From: Oligoflexia bacterium
Lineage (GTDB): Bacteria > Bdellovibrionota > UBA1018
Direction of reading: 5' to 3'
DNA length: 64,000 bases
NCBI GenBank assembly: GCA_014378465.1
Contig: JACMNQ010000018.1
Coordinates: 22,497-86,496, forward strand
Shown here: positions 15,261 to 24,400 of the stretch, in pieces
How positions within the stretch are numbered: the first letter of the stretch is position 1
How the letters are laid out: each line of letters begins with the position of its first letter
Translations under genes and position numbers: made by a program
Notes under the pieces: generated by a model
Database searches by the model: none
Seen by the model: only the letters and a program-made list of their open reading frames with translations
What the model was told of the DNA's origin: nothing

Positions 15261-17177
15261 ATGAACGGGTCCTTCTCCTCTGTTGCACGTCAGTCGGGTC
15301 GCAAGAAAGTTTTCTGCTGGATCTCCCTGTGCTGCCTCCTCAGTGCATGCGGTTCGAAGGATTCTTCGGCCACCAAGGCCAGCTCCAGCATTTCGTGCGC
15401 CGAGAGCCTCGCTCAGACGGGTGCCGGATCAACCGGTTCAGGATACATCTTCAATATCGACCCCATGGTCAGCTCCGGCAATCAGAGTCTGGCTCCGAAT
15501 TCCACTCAGCTCGACAGCTACCGTTCTCGGGTGAATCTCGAACGTCTCGGCGGGAGAGGAGTTCTCGAGGGCAGTTACGTAGAAGTCAGAAACGGTCTGA
15601 GCTGTTCAGAGGGCTTCGGTGCGAGCGATTCCAGAAACCAGTTTCTTTACCCGCATAATGACCAGCGGTTTCAGGAAGTCATGGGTTATTATTACGGCGA
15701 CGACTACCGTCACAAGCTCGATCAGGCGAGCAGTCTCACGCCCGCTCAGCCCGTGGTCATCATCGCGAACTGCAGCGAACAGGACAACGCCTACTACTCT
15801 CGTCAGGTGGACAGTTCGGGCCAGGTCATCGACTACGTCTGCCTGGGCTACTCCGGTTACACGACCGGAGCTTACTACGCTGACGATGCGACGGTGATCA
15901 CTCATGAGCTGCAGCATGCGACGACCGTGCATTCCTATTCGGGACTCTACGATCTCAATCAACTCTGGTTTGACGAGGCTGGATCCATGAACGAGGCGAT
16001 CTCCGACTTCATGGCCCTCATGTATGAGGCTCCTTCCGTGCCCGGGAGCTTTGACCTGAAACTCTTCAGTCGCTGGGCTCTCGGCACCTTCATGGCGACC
16101 TCCGCGGATCGTGGCGCTCGTCGTTGTCCGGCCTATGACAGCACTTCGGGCTCGGACTGCGGCACTTACAGCGGTTCAGCCACTCCAGTCTTCTCAGCTC
16201 TCAACAACCGAGTCAGTTATTCCTATCCGGATGGCCTGGGATGGCCTTATCCAGCCTCTTTCACCTCGGTCAAAACGGCTTTCACGAATTACTCCAGTCA
16301 GGAAGAAATTCACAATGCTTCGAGCATCGTCACCGGCAGTCTCTGGGAAATCTATTCCGCACTCAAATCCAACCATGCGGGTGACCACACGACGGCTTAC
16401 AATCTGACCGTAAAATTGGTCACTCAGGCGCTTGCAACTCTTCCCATGCCGATTTCCAGTCTGGACCGCTCACCTGTCACCTTCATCAAGTTTGGACAGG
16501 CGCTCATTTCTCGCGCTTCGGCGATGAACTACAGTCCAGGAGACCAGTCCTCCATCTCCACCGTCCTCACGCAGCGAGGACTTTCCGGCGCCAATCAGCT
16601 TTCCGCCGGTTGGGCATCCGTGGGTACGGGCAGTTCTGGAACTCCAGGAGTTCGAGTGCTCGATTCGCCCTCGACCCTCAAGTCCTGGCTCGGGTACATG
16701 GGTTTTGCGAGCACTGCGATCGTGAGTCAGTCGGGTGCGACTGCGACGAATGGTCAGTTGGATCCGGGCGAAGTCGTGACCGTGTGGTTTGACGTCCTGA
16801 ACAGCAATCCGTACACGGCTGGCGGGGTGCTCGTCGATGTCGTCAGTCCGGATACCGACGTGAGCTTTCTCGATGGCAACTATAATTTTGGTTACATCTC
16901 GGCCACCCATGCACAGGTTCGGTACAGCAAAGTAAATGGGTCCAATATCGTGACCGCCCTGAATGATGATCCGAACATAACCGTGACGACCAAAAACACC
17001 GGCGCTGGCAACTCCTACTTCAAGACCAACAAGAAGTTCGACTCGAGCTGGTACACGACCTTGTGGATGAAGGTCAGTCCGACGGCCGCCCACAACAAGA
17101 CCGTCAATCTGCATGTGACTTTCACTCCTTCGAACGGTCCGGCCGCGACGGTGGATTTTCCCGTGGTGATCCATTGA
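15261..17177 (+). CDS. M4-like zinc metallopeptidase lipoprotein
   Basis: 638 residues. A lipobox LSAC places the lipidated cysteine at residue 30. The zinc motif HELQH lies at 215-219 (HExxH), and MNEAISD follows with its Glu at about 245, the third zinc ligand of thermolysin-type (M4) gluzincins. The spacing is six residues longer than in thermolysin. There is no propeptide upstream of the catalytic region as M4 enzymes normally have. The next gene, overlapping by four bases, looks like that propeptide. The C-terminal 180 residues are beta-rich and may be a binding domain. Predicted to be an outer-membrane-anchored or secreted protease. Confidence 0.85.
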   Translation: MNGSFSSVARQSGRKKVFCWISLCCLLSACGSKDSSATKASSSISCAESLAQTGAGSTGSGYIFNIDPMVSSGNQSLAPNSTQLDSYRSRVNLERLGGRGVLEGSYVEVRNGLSCSEGFGASDSRNQFLYPHNDQRFQEVMGYYYGDDYRHKLDQASSLTPAQPVVIIANCSEQDNAYYSRQVDSSGQVIDYVCLGYSGYTTGAYYADDATVITHELQHATTVHSYSGLYDLNQLWFDEAGSMNEAISDFMALMYEAPSVPGSFDLKLFSRWALGTFMATSADRGARRCPAYDSTSGSDCGTYSGSATPVFSALNNRVSYSYPDGLGWPYPASFTSVKTAFTNYSSQEEIHNASSIVTGSLWEIYSALKSNHAGDHTTAYNLTVKLVTQALATLPMPISSLDRSPVTFIKFGQALISRASAMNYSPGDQSSISTVLTQRGLSGANQLSAGWASVGTGSSGTPGVRVLDSPSTLKSWLGYMGFASTAIVSQSGATATNGQLDPGEVVTVWFDVLNSNPYTAGGVLVDVVSPDTDVSFLDGNYNFGYISATHAQVRYSKVNGSNIVTALNDDPNITVTTKNTGAGNSYFKTNKKFDSSWYTTLWMKVSPTAAHNKTVNLHVTFTPSNGPAATVDFPVVIH

Positions 17178-18004
17178 AGCTGAAGACCGACACTTTCTTC
17201 AGAGTGGTCTTCATCTCGGGAGGGATCCTGCTCGGAGCCGTCATTCTCTGGTTGTCGGACCTTGCGCCTCACCGTTCCCTGACTGGGAACGCACCCGTGC
17301 AGCCCGAAGTGGCCAACGTCAAAGCTGCAGCTCTCGCCCCACTCGCAGTGGCGTCAAGCGCGCCTCAAAGAAGGATTTCATCGGTCCTGCCAGTCAATCG
17401 CGAGCAACTCTGGAGCCAGTTTCAGAGCAATTTTGGCTCTGCGCTGGAGCCGCGGTACTTTCCCGATGGCAGATTGGCCAGTGTCCAGGCCGGGGCAAAG
17501 GCCGGAACTTCAAAACCTGGATTCAATCCAAAAGATCCGCAGCAGGCGATCGCCCGCGGCAGAGAAATCCTGTCCGCCGCAGCTGAGCTGATCGGAGTCA
17601 GACCGGACCTCCCGCTTGAAAATCCTCTCGCTCGTGGAACCGACGAGTCCGTGCAGGTGAGTTTCAAGGAAACGAACTCCGGTTATGAGCTTGCTCCAGG
17701 CGGTGCTCTGACTCTTCAGCTGGGTGCGGAGGGAGAGTTGATCGGATTGTATGCGGACTACATCACTCCGCTTGAAGTGATGAATCAACCCGTCCTGGAT
17801 GTCGAATCAGCCAGAAACAAGGTCGAAACGACCAGCTCGTCTCCTGAAAAGATTGAAGGCGGAAGACCCCTTCTCTGGGTGGGCGAAGTGGGAGAGCATC
17901 CCCAGGCTCGCCACGCCTTTGAATTCTGGGTGCACGGCCGGCAGATCATCATCGACGCTCAAACGGGTGAAACGCTTCTCCGGCGCGATCGTCGCCACTT
18001 CTAG
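17174..18004 (+). CDS. FTP-PepSY propeptide-like protein encoded in trans to the M4-like peptidase
   Basis: 276 residues with one N-terminal hydrophobic segment (about 9-28). After a linker come elements resembling the M4 propeptide. There is an FTP-like block (VSFKETNSGYELAPGGAL, then LGAEGELIGLYADYITPLE) and a C-terminal PepSY-like block (FEFWVHGRQIIIDAQTGETL). Such domains normally chaperone and inhibit the attached protease. Here the domain has its own TTG start overlapping the peptidase stop (TTGA), which suggests translational coupling. No HExxH motif is present. The family call rests on visual similarity and is moderately sure; the trans-chaperone role is inferred. Confidence 0.72.
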   Translation: MKLKTDTFFRVVFISGGILLGAVILWLSDLAPHRSLTGNAPVQPEVANVKAAALAPLAVASSAPQRRISSVLPVNREQLWSQFQSNFGSALEPRYFPDGRLASVQAGAKAGTSKPGFNPKDPQQAIARGREILSAAAELIGVRPDLPLENPLARGTDESVQVSFKETNSGYELAPGGALTLQLGAEGELIGLYADYITPLEVMNQPVLDVESARNKVETTSSSPEKIEGGRPLLWVGEVGEHPQARHAFEFWVHGRQIIIDAQTGETLLRRDRRHF

Positions 18005-18429
18005 TGGAAATGATTGAGTTCGATGACCCTGCCTGAAGATTTTTGACCCACTTCGATGACCGTGGGCTGCGCGGCTTCGATATCGCCTGCCTTGACGGGG
18101 GTGGCGGATCCTGACTGTGAGATTCGTGCACTGATCGTCAGTTTCCCTTCAAAAGTCGTATTGGGCATCATCGCGTCCGCCTGTCCGATCGTGAAGTCCA
18201 TCGGAAAAGTGAAAGGCTGAGTGATGCGTTTGACGGCAAGGGGCATCGTGGGTGCGTGAGAGCCTGGATCAGCCACGGGCCTCGCGATGATGTAGAGCAC
18301 TGCAGTCTGCGAGATCTTTGATTTCATTTCAGGGGCCAGCTTGATCTTTCCGGAAATGCCGGAAGGCGCAGCGTATGAAATTTGAGCGCAAGAGGCCAAC
18401 GCGAGGAGTCCGTAGAAAATTTTAATCAT
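18001..18429 (-). CDS. Free-standing CcmI/CycH C-terminal-type periplasmic domain
   Basis: 142 residues with a signal peptide. LASC at residues 11-14 could also make it a lipoprotein. The mature part matches the C-terminal periplasmic domain of cytochrome c biogenesis protein CcmI/CycH: GISGKIKLAPEM, then YIIARPV, MPLAVKR, FTFPMDFTIGQADAM and ISARISQSGSATPVKAGDIE in the family order. In CcmI that domain binds apocytochrome c and follows membrane and TPR parts that are absent here. The gene converges on the propeptide-like gene, the two stop codons sharing CTAG. Function apart from cytochrome assembly cannot be assigned. Confidence 0.75.
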   Translation of the reverse strand: MIKIFYGLLALASCAQISYAAPSGISGKIKLAPEMKSKISQTAVLYIIARPVADPGSHAPTMPLAVKRITQPFTFPMDFTIGQADAMMPNTTFEGKLTISARISQSGSATPVKAGDIEAAQPTVIEVGQKSSGRVIELNHFH

Positions 18430-18446
18430 GACCCAAGTTGTAACTC

Positions 18447-18483
18447 AAAAAAAGCGACAGGGGAAGACTGAGCTTCCCCTGTC
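18447..18483 (-). terminator. Rho-independent terminator of the repeat lipoprotein gene
   Basis: A perfect 11-bp stem (18456-18466 with 18473-18483) and six-base loop is followed, reading the minus strand, by seven T (complement of 18447-18453). It lies 24 bases after the stop of the lipoprotein gene at 18507. Confidence 0.92.
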
Positions 18484-18506
18484 ACATGGACAGAGACTGA
18501 TTTGAG

Positions 18507-19367
18507 TCACTGACCGCAGCTCAAATCGCCTTTACCTTCGATGGGGCAAGGATCGGTCACGACGCAGATCTCAACCGGAGTGACCGTCACAGTCGGCGTG
18601 GCTGTCGGCGTTACGCTCGGGGTTGGTGTTGCGCTTGGAGTGACACTCGGTGAAGCCGAAGGAGTCACACTTGGGCTGACTGAAGGCGTCGGGGTGGGTG
18701 ATGGCACCGTGCCGGGTTGCTGGCCCAGTGAAATTCCTGCCGCCCGAAGCTCAGCCGAATTGGTTTCGCGGAAATCCACGACAGTCGTGAACTGAAGGGA
18801 TTTTTGACCGGGGTTTGAAGAACTCGGCGGAGTTGCAGTCAGCGTCGCGGTCGGGGTCGGCTGAGGACTGCAGTTGGTCTTTCCATCAAAATTCACGACG
18901 TACCCGATGTAGCACTGGTTGTGGCCTTTTCCATCGTTCTGAATCTGCTGCTGAAAGCTGAGCGTGCCCTTCACCGAGCCGTCGCTTGAAATGGGGATGG
19001 TCTGTTCCTTCTGATCAAAGCCCTTGTTCTTCACGACGACGACGCGGCGATCGCAAGCCAGGGTCACGTCGAAATCGGAAACTTTTGAATCCTTGAACGT
19101 GAGTTTCTGTTTCTGTTGGACAGGCGAGGTGCTGGACTGCTGCTGTGTGCAGCTCTGCTGTTGCTGATAAGGCACCTGCTTCTGCTGGCCTTGCTGGTTG
19201 CTTCCGTTCTGGTCTTCGCAGTTCAGGGCGAAGCCTCCGAGGGAGGTGGCGGAAGGCGAGGTGGTGCCGCCGCCGTTGGTAGTCAGGTCTTGTGAGTCAT
19301 TGTTTCCGCAGCCTGCGAGGGTTGCGGCTGCGATCACGCCGGCCAACATGAAAGATTTTTTTTTCAT
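18507..19367 (-). CDS. Lipoprotein with Gln-rich and Pro/Thr/Ser-repeat regions
   Basis: 286 residues with signal peptide and lipobox LAGC at about residue 20. A Gln-rich stretch follows (about 45-80), then a compact beta-rich middle domain, and a 43-residue Pro-x-Ser/Thr repeat near the C-terminus (18576-18704). The last 23 residues contain four cysteines. The repeat looks like a flexible stalk in a surface or periplasmic protein. Two ATGs (19370 and 19367) are adjacent; no clear ribosome site was seen. The first codons include a run of nine A. No family was recognised. A strong terminator follows the gene. Confidence 0.82.
   Translation of the reverse strand: MKKKSFMLAGVIAAATLAGCGNNDSQDLTTNGGGTTSPSATSLGGFALNCEDQNGSNQQGQQKQVPYQQQQSCTQQQSSTSPVQQKQKLTFKDSKVSDFDVTLACDRRVVVVKNKGFDQKEQTIPISSDGSVKGTLSFQQQIQNDGKGHNQCYIGYVVNFDGKTNCSPQPTPTATLTATPPSSSNPGQKSLQFTTVVDFRETNSAELRAAGISLGQQPGTVPSPTPTPSVSPSVTPSASPSVTPSATPTPSVTPTATPTVTVTPVEICVVTDPCPIEGKGDLSCGQ
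18576..18704. repeat. In-frame Pro/Thr/Ser coding repeat
   Basis: About 43 codons encode tandem variants of PSVT, PSAS, PSAT and PT, with a loose 12-base period. The unit is degenerate at the DNA level, so it is an old repeat, but its length may still vary between strains. Confidence 0.8.
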
Positions 19368-19442
19368 CATGGCTGTTCGAGTCTGCAACGCCAGGACCAT
19401 ATGCTCCCCGCCAAACGATTGAGGATCCGAGCGGCTTCAAGA

Positions 19443-20156
19443 TTATCCGCGCAGCATGTGAGCCCAGAAAAGTTTCGCGGTTGCACGAGCCTCTCTGCAT
19501 TGACTGTGATCGAGTTCAGTGGAGCGGTGACCGATCACCGTGCTCATCACATTGGATGACACCCCTTGAGTCACGTGGTCCAGGTTGAGGTAATGCCCAA
19601 GCTCATGTGCGTAGATTTCGGAATAGCCTGAGGAGATTCCCCCTTCCATCACTGCTCCATACGGGGCGTCACCAGGCGGCGTCGTCCATGCGTTCTTCTG
19701 AGCGTGCCACGCTCCGGTCGTGACGATGAGAAAGCGGGAGTCGTCTTCATACTGCTTCCGGATTCGATCCGTCTGCGACTGGCTTCTCATTCCACCAAAG
19801 GACAGACCTTCATGTGAAGGGTCGACCACTTCGTACTTTTCAATTTGAAATGCGATCCCGCACTGTTTCCAGACGCGGTTGATGCCTTCCAGGTTTTCTC
19901 GTGCCGCCGCTTCATCCGTCACGGAGTTGCCCTCGGAATCCTGATAGACGACGTACTTGAGTCCGATGCAGATTTCATCGGAAGAATTGTCCTGGCAGCT
20001 GCTTCCAAAAACGGCGGCGCTGGTTCCGCCCTGATTCAATCGAACAGCCTGAGTTTCATCACAGGCCGTGAGTGCGGCAGTCGAAGCCAAAAGAAGTGCG
20101 AACGAAATGATTTTGAAAACGTTGGCGGCCGAAATCCGAAAAATCCTTTTAACCAT
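19443..20156 (-). CDS. Metzincin-type zinc peptidase lipoprotein
   Basis: 237 residues with a signal peptide and lipobox LTAC (Cys32). Zinc-binding HELGHYLNLDH spans 184-194, that is HExxHxxxxxH with His184, His188 and His194. NVMST follows with a Met at 204 suitable for the Met-turn, which identifies a metzincin (matrixin-like). The Gly usually found at the third position after the second His is Asn. Residues 75-120 form a domain with EICIGLKYVVYQDSEGN. Substrate unknown. It is the second HExxH lipoprotein within 5 kb. It is the upstream gene of a same-strand pair with the repeat lipoprotein. Confidence 0.87.
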   Translation of the reverse strand: MVKRIFRISAANVFKIISFALLLASTAALTACDETQAVRLNQGGTSAAVFGSSCQDNSSDEICIGLKYVVYQDSEGNSVTDEAAARENLEGINRVWKQCGIAFQIEKYEVVDPSHEGLSFGGMRSQSQTDRIRKQYEDDSRFLIVTTGAWHAQKNAWTTPPGDAPYGAVMEGGISSGYSEIYAHELGHYLNLDHVTQGVSSNVMSTVIGHRSTELDHSQCREARATAKLFWAHMLRG

Positions 20157-20536
20157 AACTACCCTCGAGTCGAACGAAAGCCAGAACGTCCAGTTCCTCT
20201 GCGTTCGACAGTTCTGAAAATATTCATCTGATTGCCGTAAGAGGCGTAGCTACCGTGAGAGCAAAACACACGCAAGCAAGCGGCTGCAATTTCCTGTGGA
20301 TTCGTTTTCGCCATGGCCTCCAAAGGAGTTGAGCGACATTCTTTCCTTGATCAAGTGAGTCTAGAAAATGGAGCAGATCATCCAGGGTTGACCGAAGTAC
20401 CTCAATACTTAACTCTATATTATCATTGAGTAATGCTCTTTAGTGCGAATCCGCAAGTGAGTTGGTCTGAAGTGTTGACGCAGTGCATTCATGATGTTAG
20501 CTTCACGGCAATCCATCGACGAAATGAGGTATTGAT
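20157..20536. other. 380-base intergenic region between divergent genes
   Basis: This stretch separates the metzincin gene (minus) from the RND operon (plus) and is AT-rich in its centre (for example TATATTATC at 20416-20424). Candidate -35 hexamers TTGACC (20388-20393) and TTGACG (20475-20480) are present but neither has a well-spaced -10. No RNA gene, hairpin terminator or convincing ORF was seen. It presumably holds both promoters. Confidence 0.5.
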
Positions 20537-21412
20537 ATGCGAACATGTGCACCGTCTGCTGCAGCTATCCGAGTAACGACCTTCATGCTCGCGATGAGTG
20601 TCACGCATCCTGTCCTTGCTGTTCCGCAGCCTCCCGCGACGGTTTCAGTCATTCAGATCAAGAAGGTCGAACTCTCTGAATCTCTCCTCTATCCCGCTCG
20701 CGTTGTCCCGAAGGTCAATTCAGTCATTCTCGCTGAAACCGACGGAGTGATTTCAAAGATACAATCCCCACTCGGACAGTCAGTCTCTTCGGGAGCTCGA
20801 ATCCTCACGATCTCTCATACTGATCCCGTTTACCAATTCGCTCCTTTCAGGGTCAATTCTCCGATTTCAGGAGTGGTGAGCTCACTTGAAGTCACTGAAG
20901 GCACCCAGGTGAGCAAAGGTCAACGCCTCGGCGCCGTGACGGATCCGAAGAAAGTCCGTTTCAACATCGAGATTCCCGCTTCCGATCTTGCCTACGTTTC
21001 GCGGGGGATGAAGGGCGTTTTCCAGATCGCGGGTCGGGATGAAGTCGTACCCGTCGTCATTCGCGGCGTGAGTCCTTTCGTGGATCCAGCCACAGGCACT
21101 GCAAGCGGAGAACTCGAACCCGATGGAAAGTCGGCGCTGGTATCCCCGGGCCTCGTGGGACAGGTGAGTTTCAAGGCCAATCTCCATCAGGGATTCTCCA
21201 TCCCCGAGCACGCGATCATCTACAAAGGTGACGCGACTTTTGTTCGCCTCGTCAAGGACGGCAAGACGCTGCTCACGCCGGTGAAGCTCGGCCGTCGCCA
21301 GCGAGGCACGTTTGAAATCACCGGCGGACTCGAAGTCGGCATGTCGGTCATCGAACGCGCAAGCCGCTACATCGCGGATGGGGACGCCGTGCAGGTCAGC
21401 ACCGGCTCATGA
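20537..21412 (+). CDS. RND efflux periplasmic adaptor (membrane fusion protein)
   Basis: 291 residues, with a signal peptide (about 10-28) and the two lipoyl half-motifs close together (AETDGVISKIQSPLGQSV and INSPISGV-type SPISGVVSSLEVTEG). There is thus almost no helical hairpin, as in short adaptors of this class. A beta-barrel and membrane-proximal domain follow. It couples the RND pump encoded next to an outer-membrane TolC. Its stop overlaps the pump start by four bases (ATGA), indicating coupling. The substrate is not evident. Confidence 0.9.
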   Translation: MRTCAPSAAAIRVTTFMLAMSVTHPVLAVPQPPATVSVIQIKKVELSESLLYPARVVPKVNSVILAETDGVISKIQSPLGQSVSSGARILTISHTDPVYQFAPFRVNSPISGVVSSLEVTEGTQVSKGQRLGAVTDPKKVRFNIEIPASDLAYVSRGMKGVFQIAGRDEVVPVVIRGVSPFVDPATGTASGELEPDGKSALVSPGLVGQVSFKANLHQGFSIPEHAIIYKGDATFVRLVKDGKTLLTPVKLGRRQRGTFEITGGLEVGMSVIERASRYIADGDAVQVSTGS

Positions 21413-24400
21413 AAAAACTCTACGCTTCTCCGCTTCGGGTTTACCTCGCGCTGGCGCTTCTTGCGCTGATCGGGCTGTTTTCGGCTTCAAAGCTTCCCGT
21501 TTCGCTTTTTCCAAACAGCTCAAAGCCCAAGGTCGGTATCTGGGTCAATTACGGCAGTCTCACCGCGCAGGAATTTCTCACGACCTACGGAATGGATCTT
21601 GAAGAGAAGATCCGCACTCTCGATGTCAGTGGTGCGGAAGTTGAACAGGTCACCGCCACCTACCATTCCTCGTCAGCCAACATCGAAACGACTTTCAAGT
21701 GGGGAGCCGATCCTCAGACTTCCCTTCGTGAGGTGAGAAATATCGCCGAGCCATTTTCAGCGCGCATGCCTGATGAAGTCCGAAAGACGCTCTCGGTCGA
21801 TGCCATGGGAGAAAACGCGGGATTCTTCGCGCTCAGTTTCTACAGCCGTGAGCGCAGTCTGGACGAGCTCTATGATCTGCTCGAGCCTCTGCTTGGCCCG
21901 AAAATCGCGCGTGTGAAGGATGCCAGCGATCCTGAACTCTGGAACCCCACTCGCAAGGAAGTTCGCATTGAGCTTGATCCCGGAAAAATGGCGCTTCTGG
22001 GACTGTTTCCAAAAGATATCGAACGCGCCATCGGCCAGGCGATGACCGGCAGCAACGGCGGTTCGATCACCGTGGGTGTGAACAATTTTTCCGTGCAGAT
22101 GCCTCGCGCGGCCGGCGATCTCGAAGGACTTGGCAAAGCTCTCGTTCTCACGCCTTCTGGACAATACATCCACCTGTCAGACATCGCCAAGATTGATTTC
22201 GGGGTCAAAACTTCAAATTCCAAGAGTTTCAAGACGAGCGGCGCTCCCAGCCTGATCCTCTACGGCTCTCCCCGTCCCGGCGGCAATGTGAAAAGAATGT
22301 CCGAAGATTTTCTCAAGATCGTGAATGAGATTCGCCCCAGCCTGCCCAGGGACGTCGAAACCCGGACCATCGTCGATCCGTCTGAATTCATCCGGGCTTC
22401 CGTCAATAACGTGTTTCACGAAGTCCTGATCGGTGCGCTCCTGGCCGTAGCCGTCCTGTTCATCTTCATCGGCAGTTTGAGAAACGTCATCACGGCAGCC
22501 ATTGAGATTCCACTGTCCATGGTTCTGGCTTTCATCCTGATGCGCATGACCGGAATGAACCTCAACCTGATTTCACTGGGGGGCCTTGCTCTTTCGGCTG
22601 GCATGAATGTGGATGCCTCAGTCGTGGTCATGGAGAACATCTTCCGCCATTTCGAAGGTCGCAAGATGCCGCTTTCGTACGCCGCCAAACTGGAGATCAT
22701 CACGAAAGCCGTGGCCGAAGTTCGCTTTTCCGTGATCGCATCCACGCTTGCGTCGCTGGTCGTCTTTCTTCCGCTCGCCTTCACTTCGGATCTGAGTTAC
22801 GCGGTCCTGGGCGATCTCGCCAAGACCGTGGTCTTCTCCCATGGATTCAGCGCTTTTGTCGCGATCATCCTGGTTCCCACAGTTCGCCTGCAGCTCATGT
22901 CCCTCAAAGGAGGCGAGAAGCCGGTTCACTCCCCGGTTGAGCCGCAGATCAAGAAGCTTGAAAACGGCGTGGCATCCGCTCTCGGAGTGTTTCTCGCGCG
23001 CCCGAAGCTTCGGATCGCGCTCTACGGCGGCATCGTGGCTTCGCTCGTTCTGCTTGTGGTGTTCGCACTGCCGAAACTTCCGAAGGAGATCATAGGAACT
23101 CCGGATACCGACTGGATGCGCGTCAGCATCAATACTCAGGGCAACACGCTCGTCAAACAGATGGAACTCAGCGAAGACGAAGTCGAAAGCAGACTGCTTG
23201 CCAAATTCGGCGACAGAATCAGTTACACTTTCAGCCAGGTTTACAATCCCAATGGCGGTTTCATCATGGCCCGGCTTCGGGACAAGCGCGACATGAAGAC
23301 TCTCAAACCCGAGTTTGAAAAATTCTTCGCCAACACTCCTGCCATCAAATACGGCGTGGGTTCCTGGAATCCTGCGGAGCTGCCGATTCCGGACCCGGAT
23401 CCACTGAAGATTGCCGTTCGCGGGGGTACGCTCAAGGAGCGCGCTCAGATCACACAGGAGATCACGCAGCAGATCGAAGCCAGCCAGATCTTCTCCCGCG
23501 CCCATTCAGAGCCCAATTCGGAGCGCTCCGAAAGCATCGTGCTCAAACCGAACTATGAACAATGGACTCAGCTTCGAAGAAGTTCTTCTGGAAATCTCTC
23601 GCCTGAAGATCTGGCCGAACTCGCCCGTGTCGTTTCAACGGGACGGCGCCTGGGAGAGATTGAACTCAAGGGCCGCATGACTTCGATCTACCTCCGCTAT
23701 CCGGACGGAACGCTGAAGAGCCCTGATGACCTGGCGTCGCTTCCGATCGGCGTGGGTTCGAAGATCATCCCTTTCAAGGCGCTGGCGGACGTTCGTGTCG
23801 AGGAGGTTTCTCCGACGATCTACCGCGAAGATGGACGCGAGCTTTTCACCATCCATGGGAATGGCAATGACGACGAAAAAAGCCGGATTCCCGAGTCTCT
23901 GAAAAGAGCGAAGATCCTGGTCGATGATTATGTCAGAAAGAACAAGACCACGGTCTCCGTCACGGTTGAGGACGCTCTGAAGGATCTGAACGTCGCGCTC
24001 GAGCAACTCGGCTGGGCCATCGGTCTCTCCATTCTTCTCATTTTTCTCACGCTGGTGATCCAATTCGGGAGCTTCGCCAATGCGGCGCTCGTGCTGGTCG
24101 CCATCCCCCTCGGTTTCATCGGAGTGATCACATCCTTGCTCGTCTTTCGAAGCACCTTGTCCCTGAACTCCGTACTGGGCGTGATTCTGCTGAACGGGAT
24201 TGCGGTTGCAAACAGCATCATCCTCGTGGATTTCACCAAGAGGCTTTTTGATCAGGGAATGACGCCTGAGGCTGCGGCGGTCGAAGCGGTTCGCAGACGG
24301 CTGCGTCCGATCCTCATCACTTCCCTGACGACCATTCTGGGGATGCTCCCGATCGCTTTGGGCCTGGGGGATGGCGGAAAGATACTTCAGCCCCTGGGCA

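Noticed and set aside
22618..23505. 295-codon open frame antisense to the RND pump
   Set aside because: The pump reading frame is intact and conserved; the antisense translation is charged, low-quality sequence.
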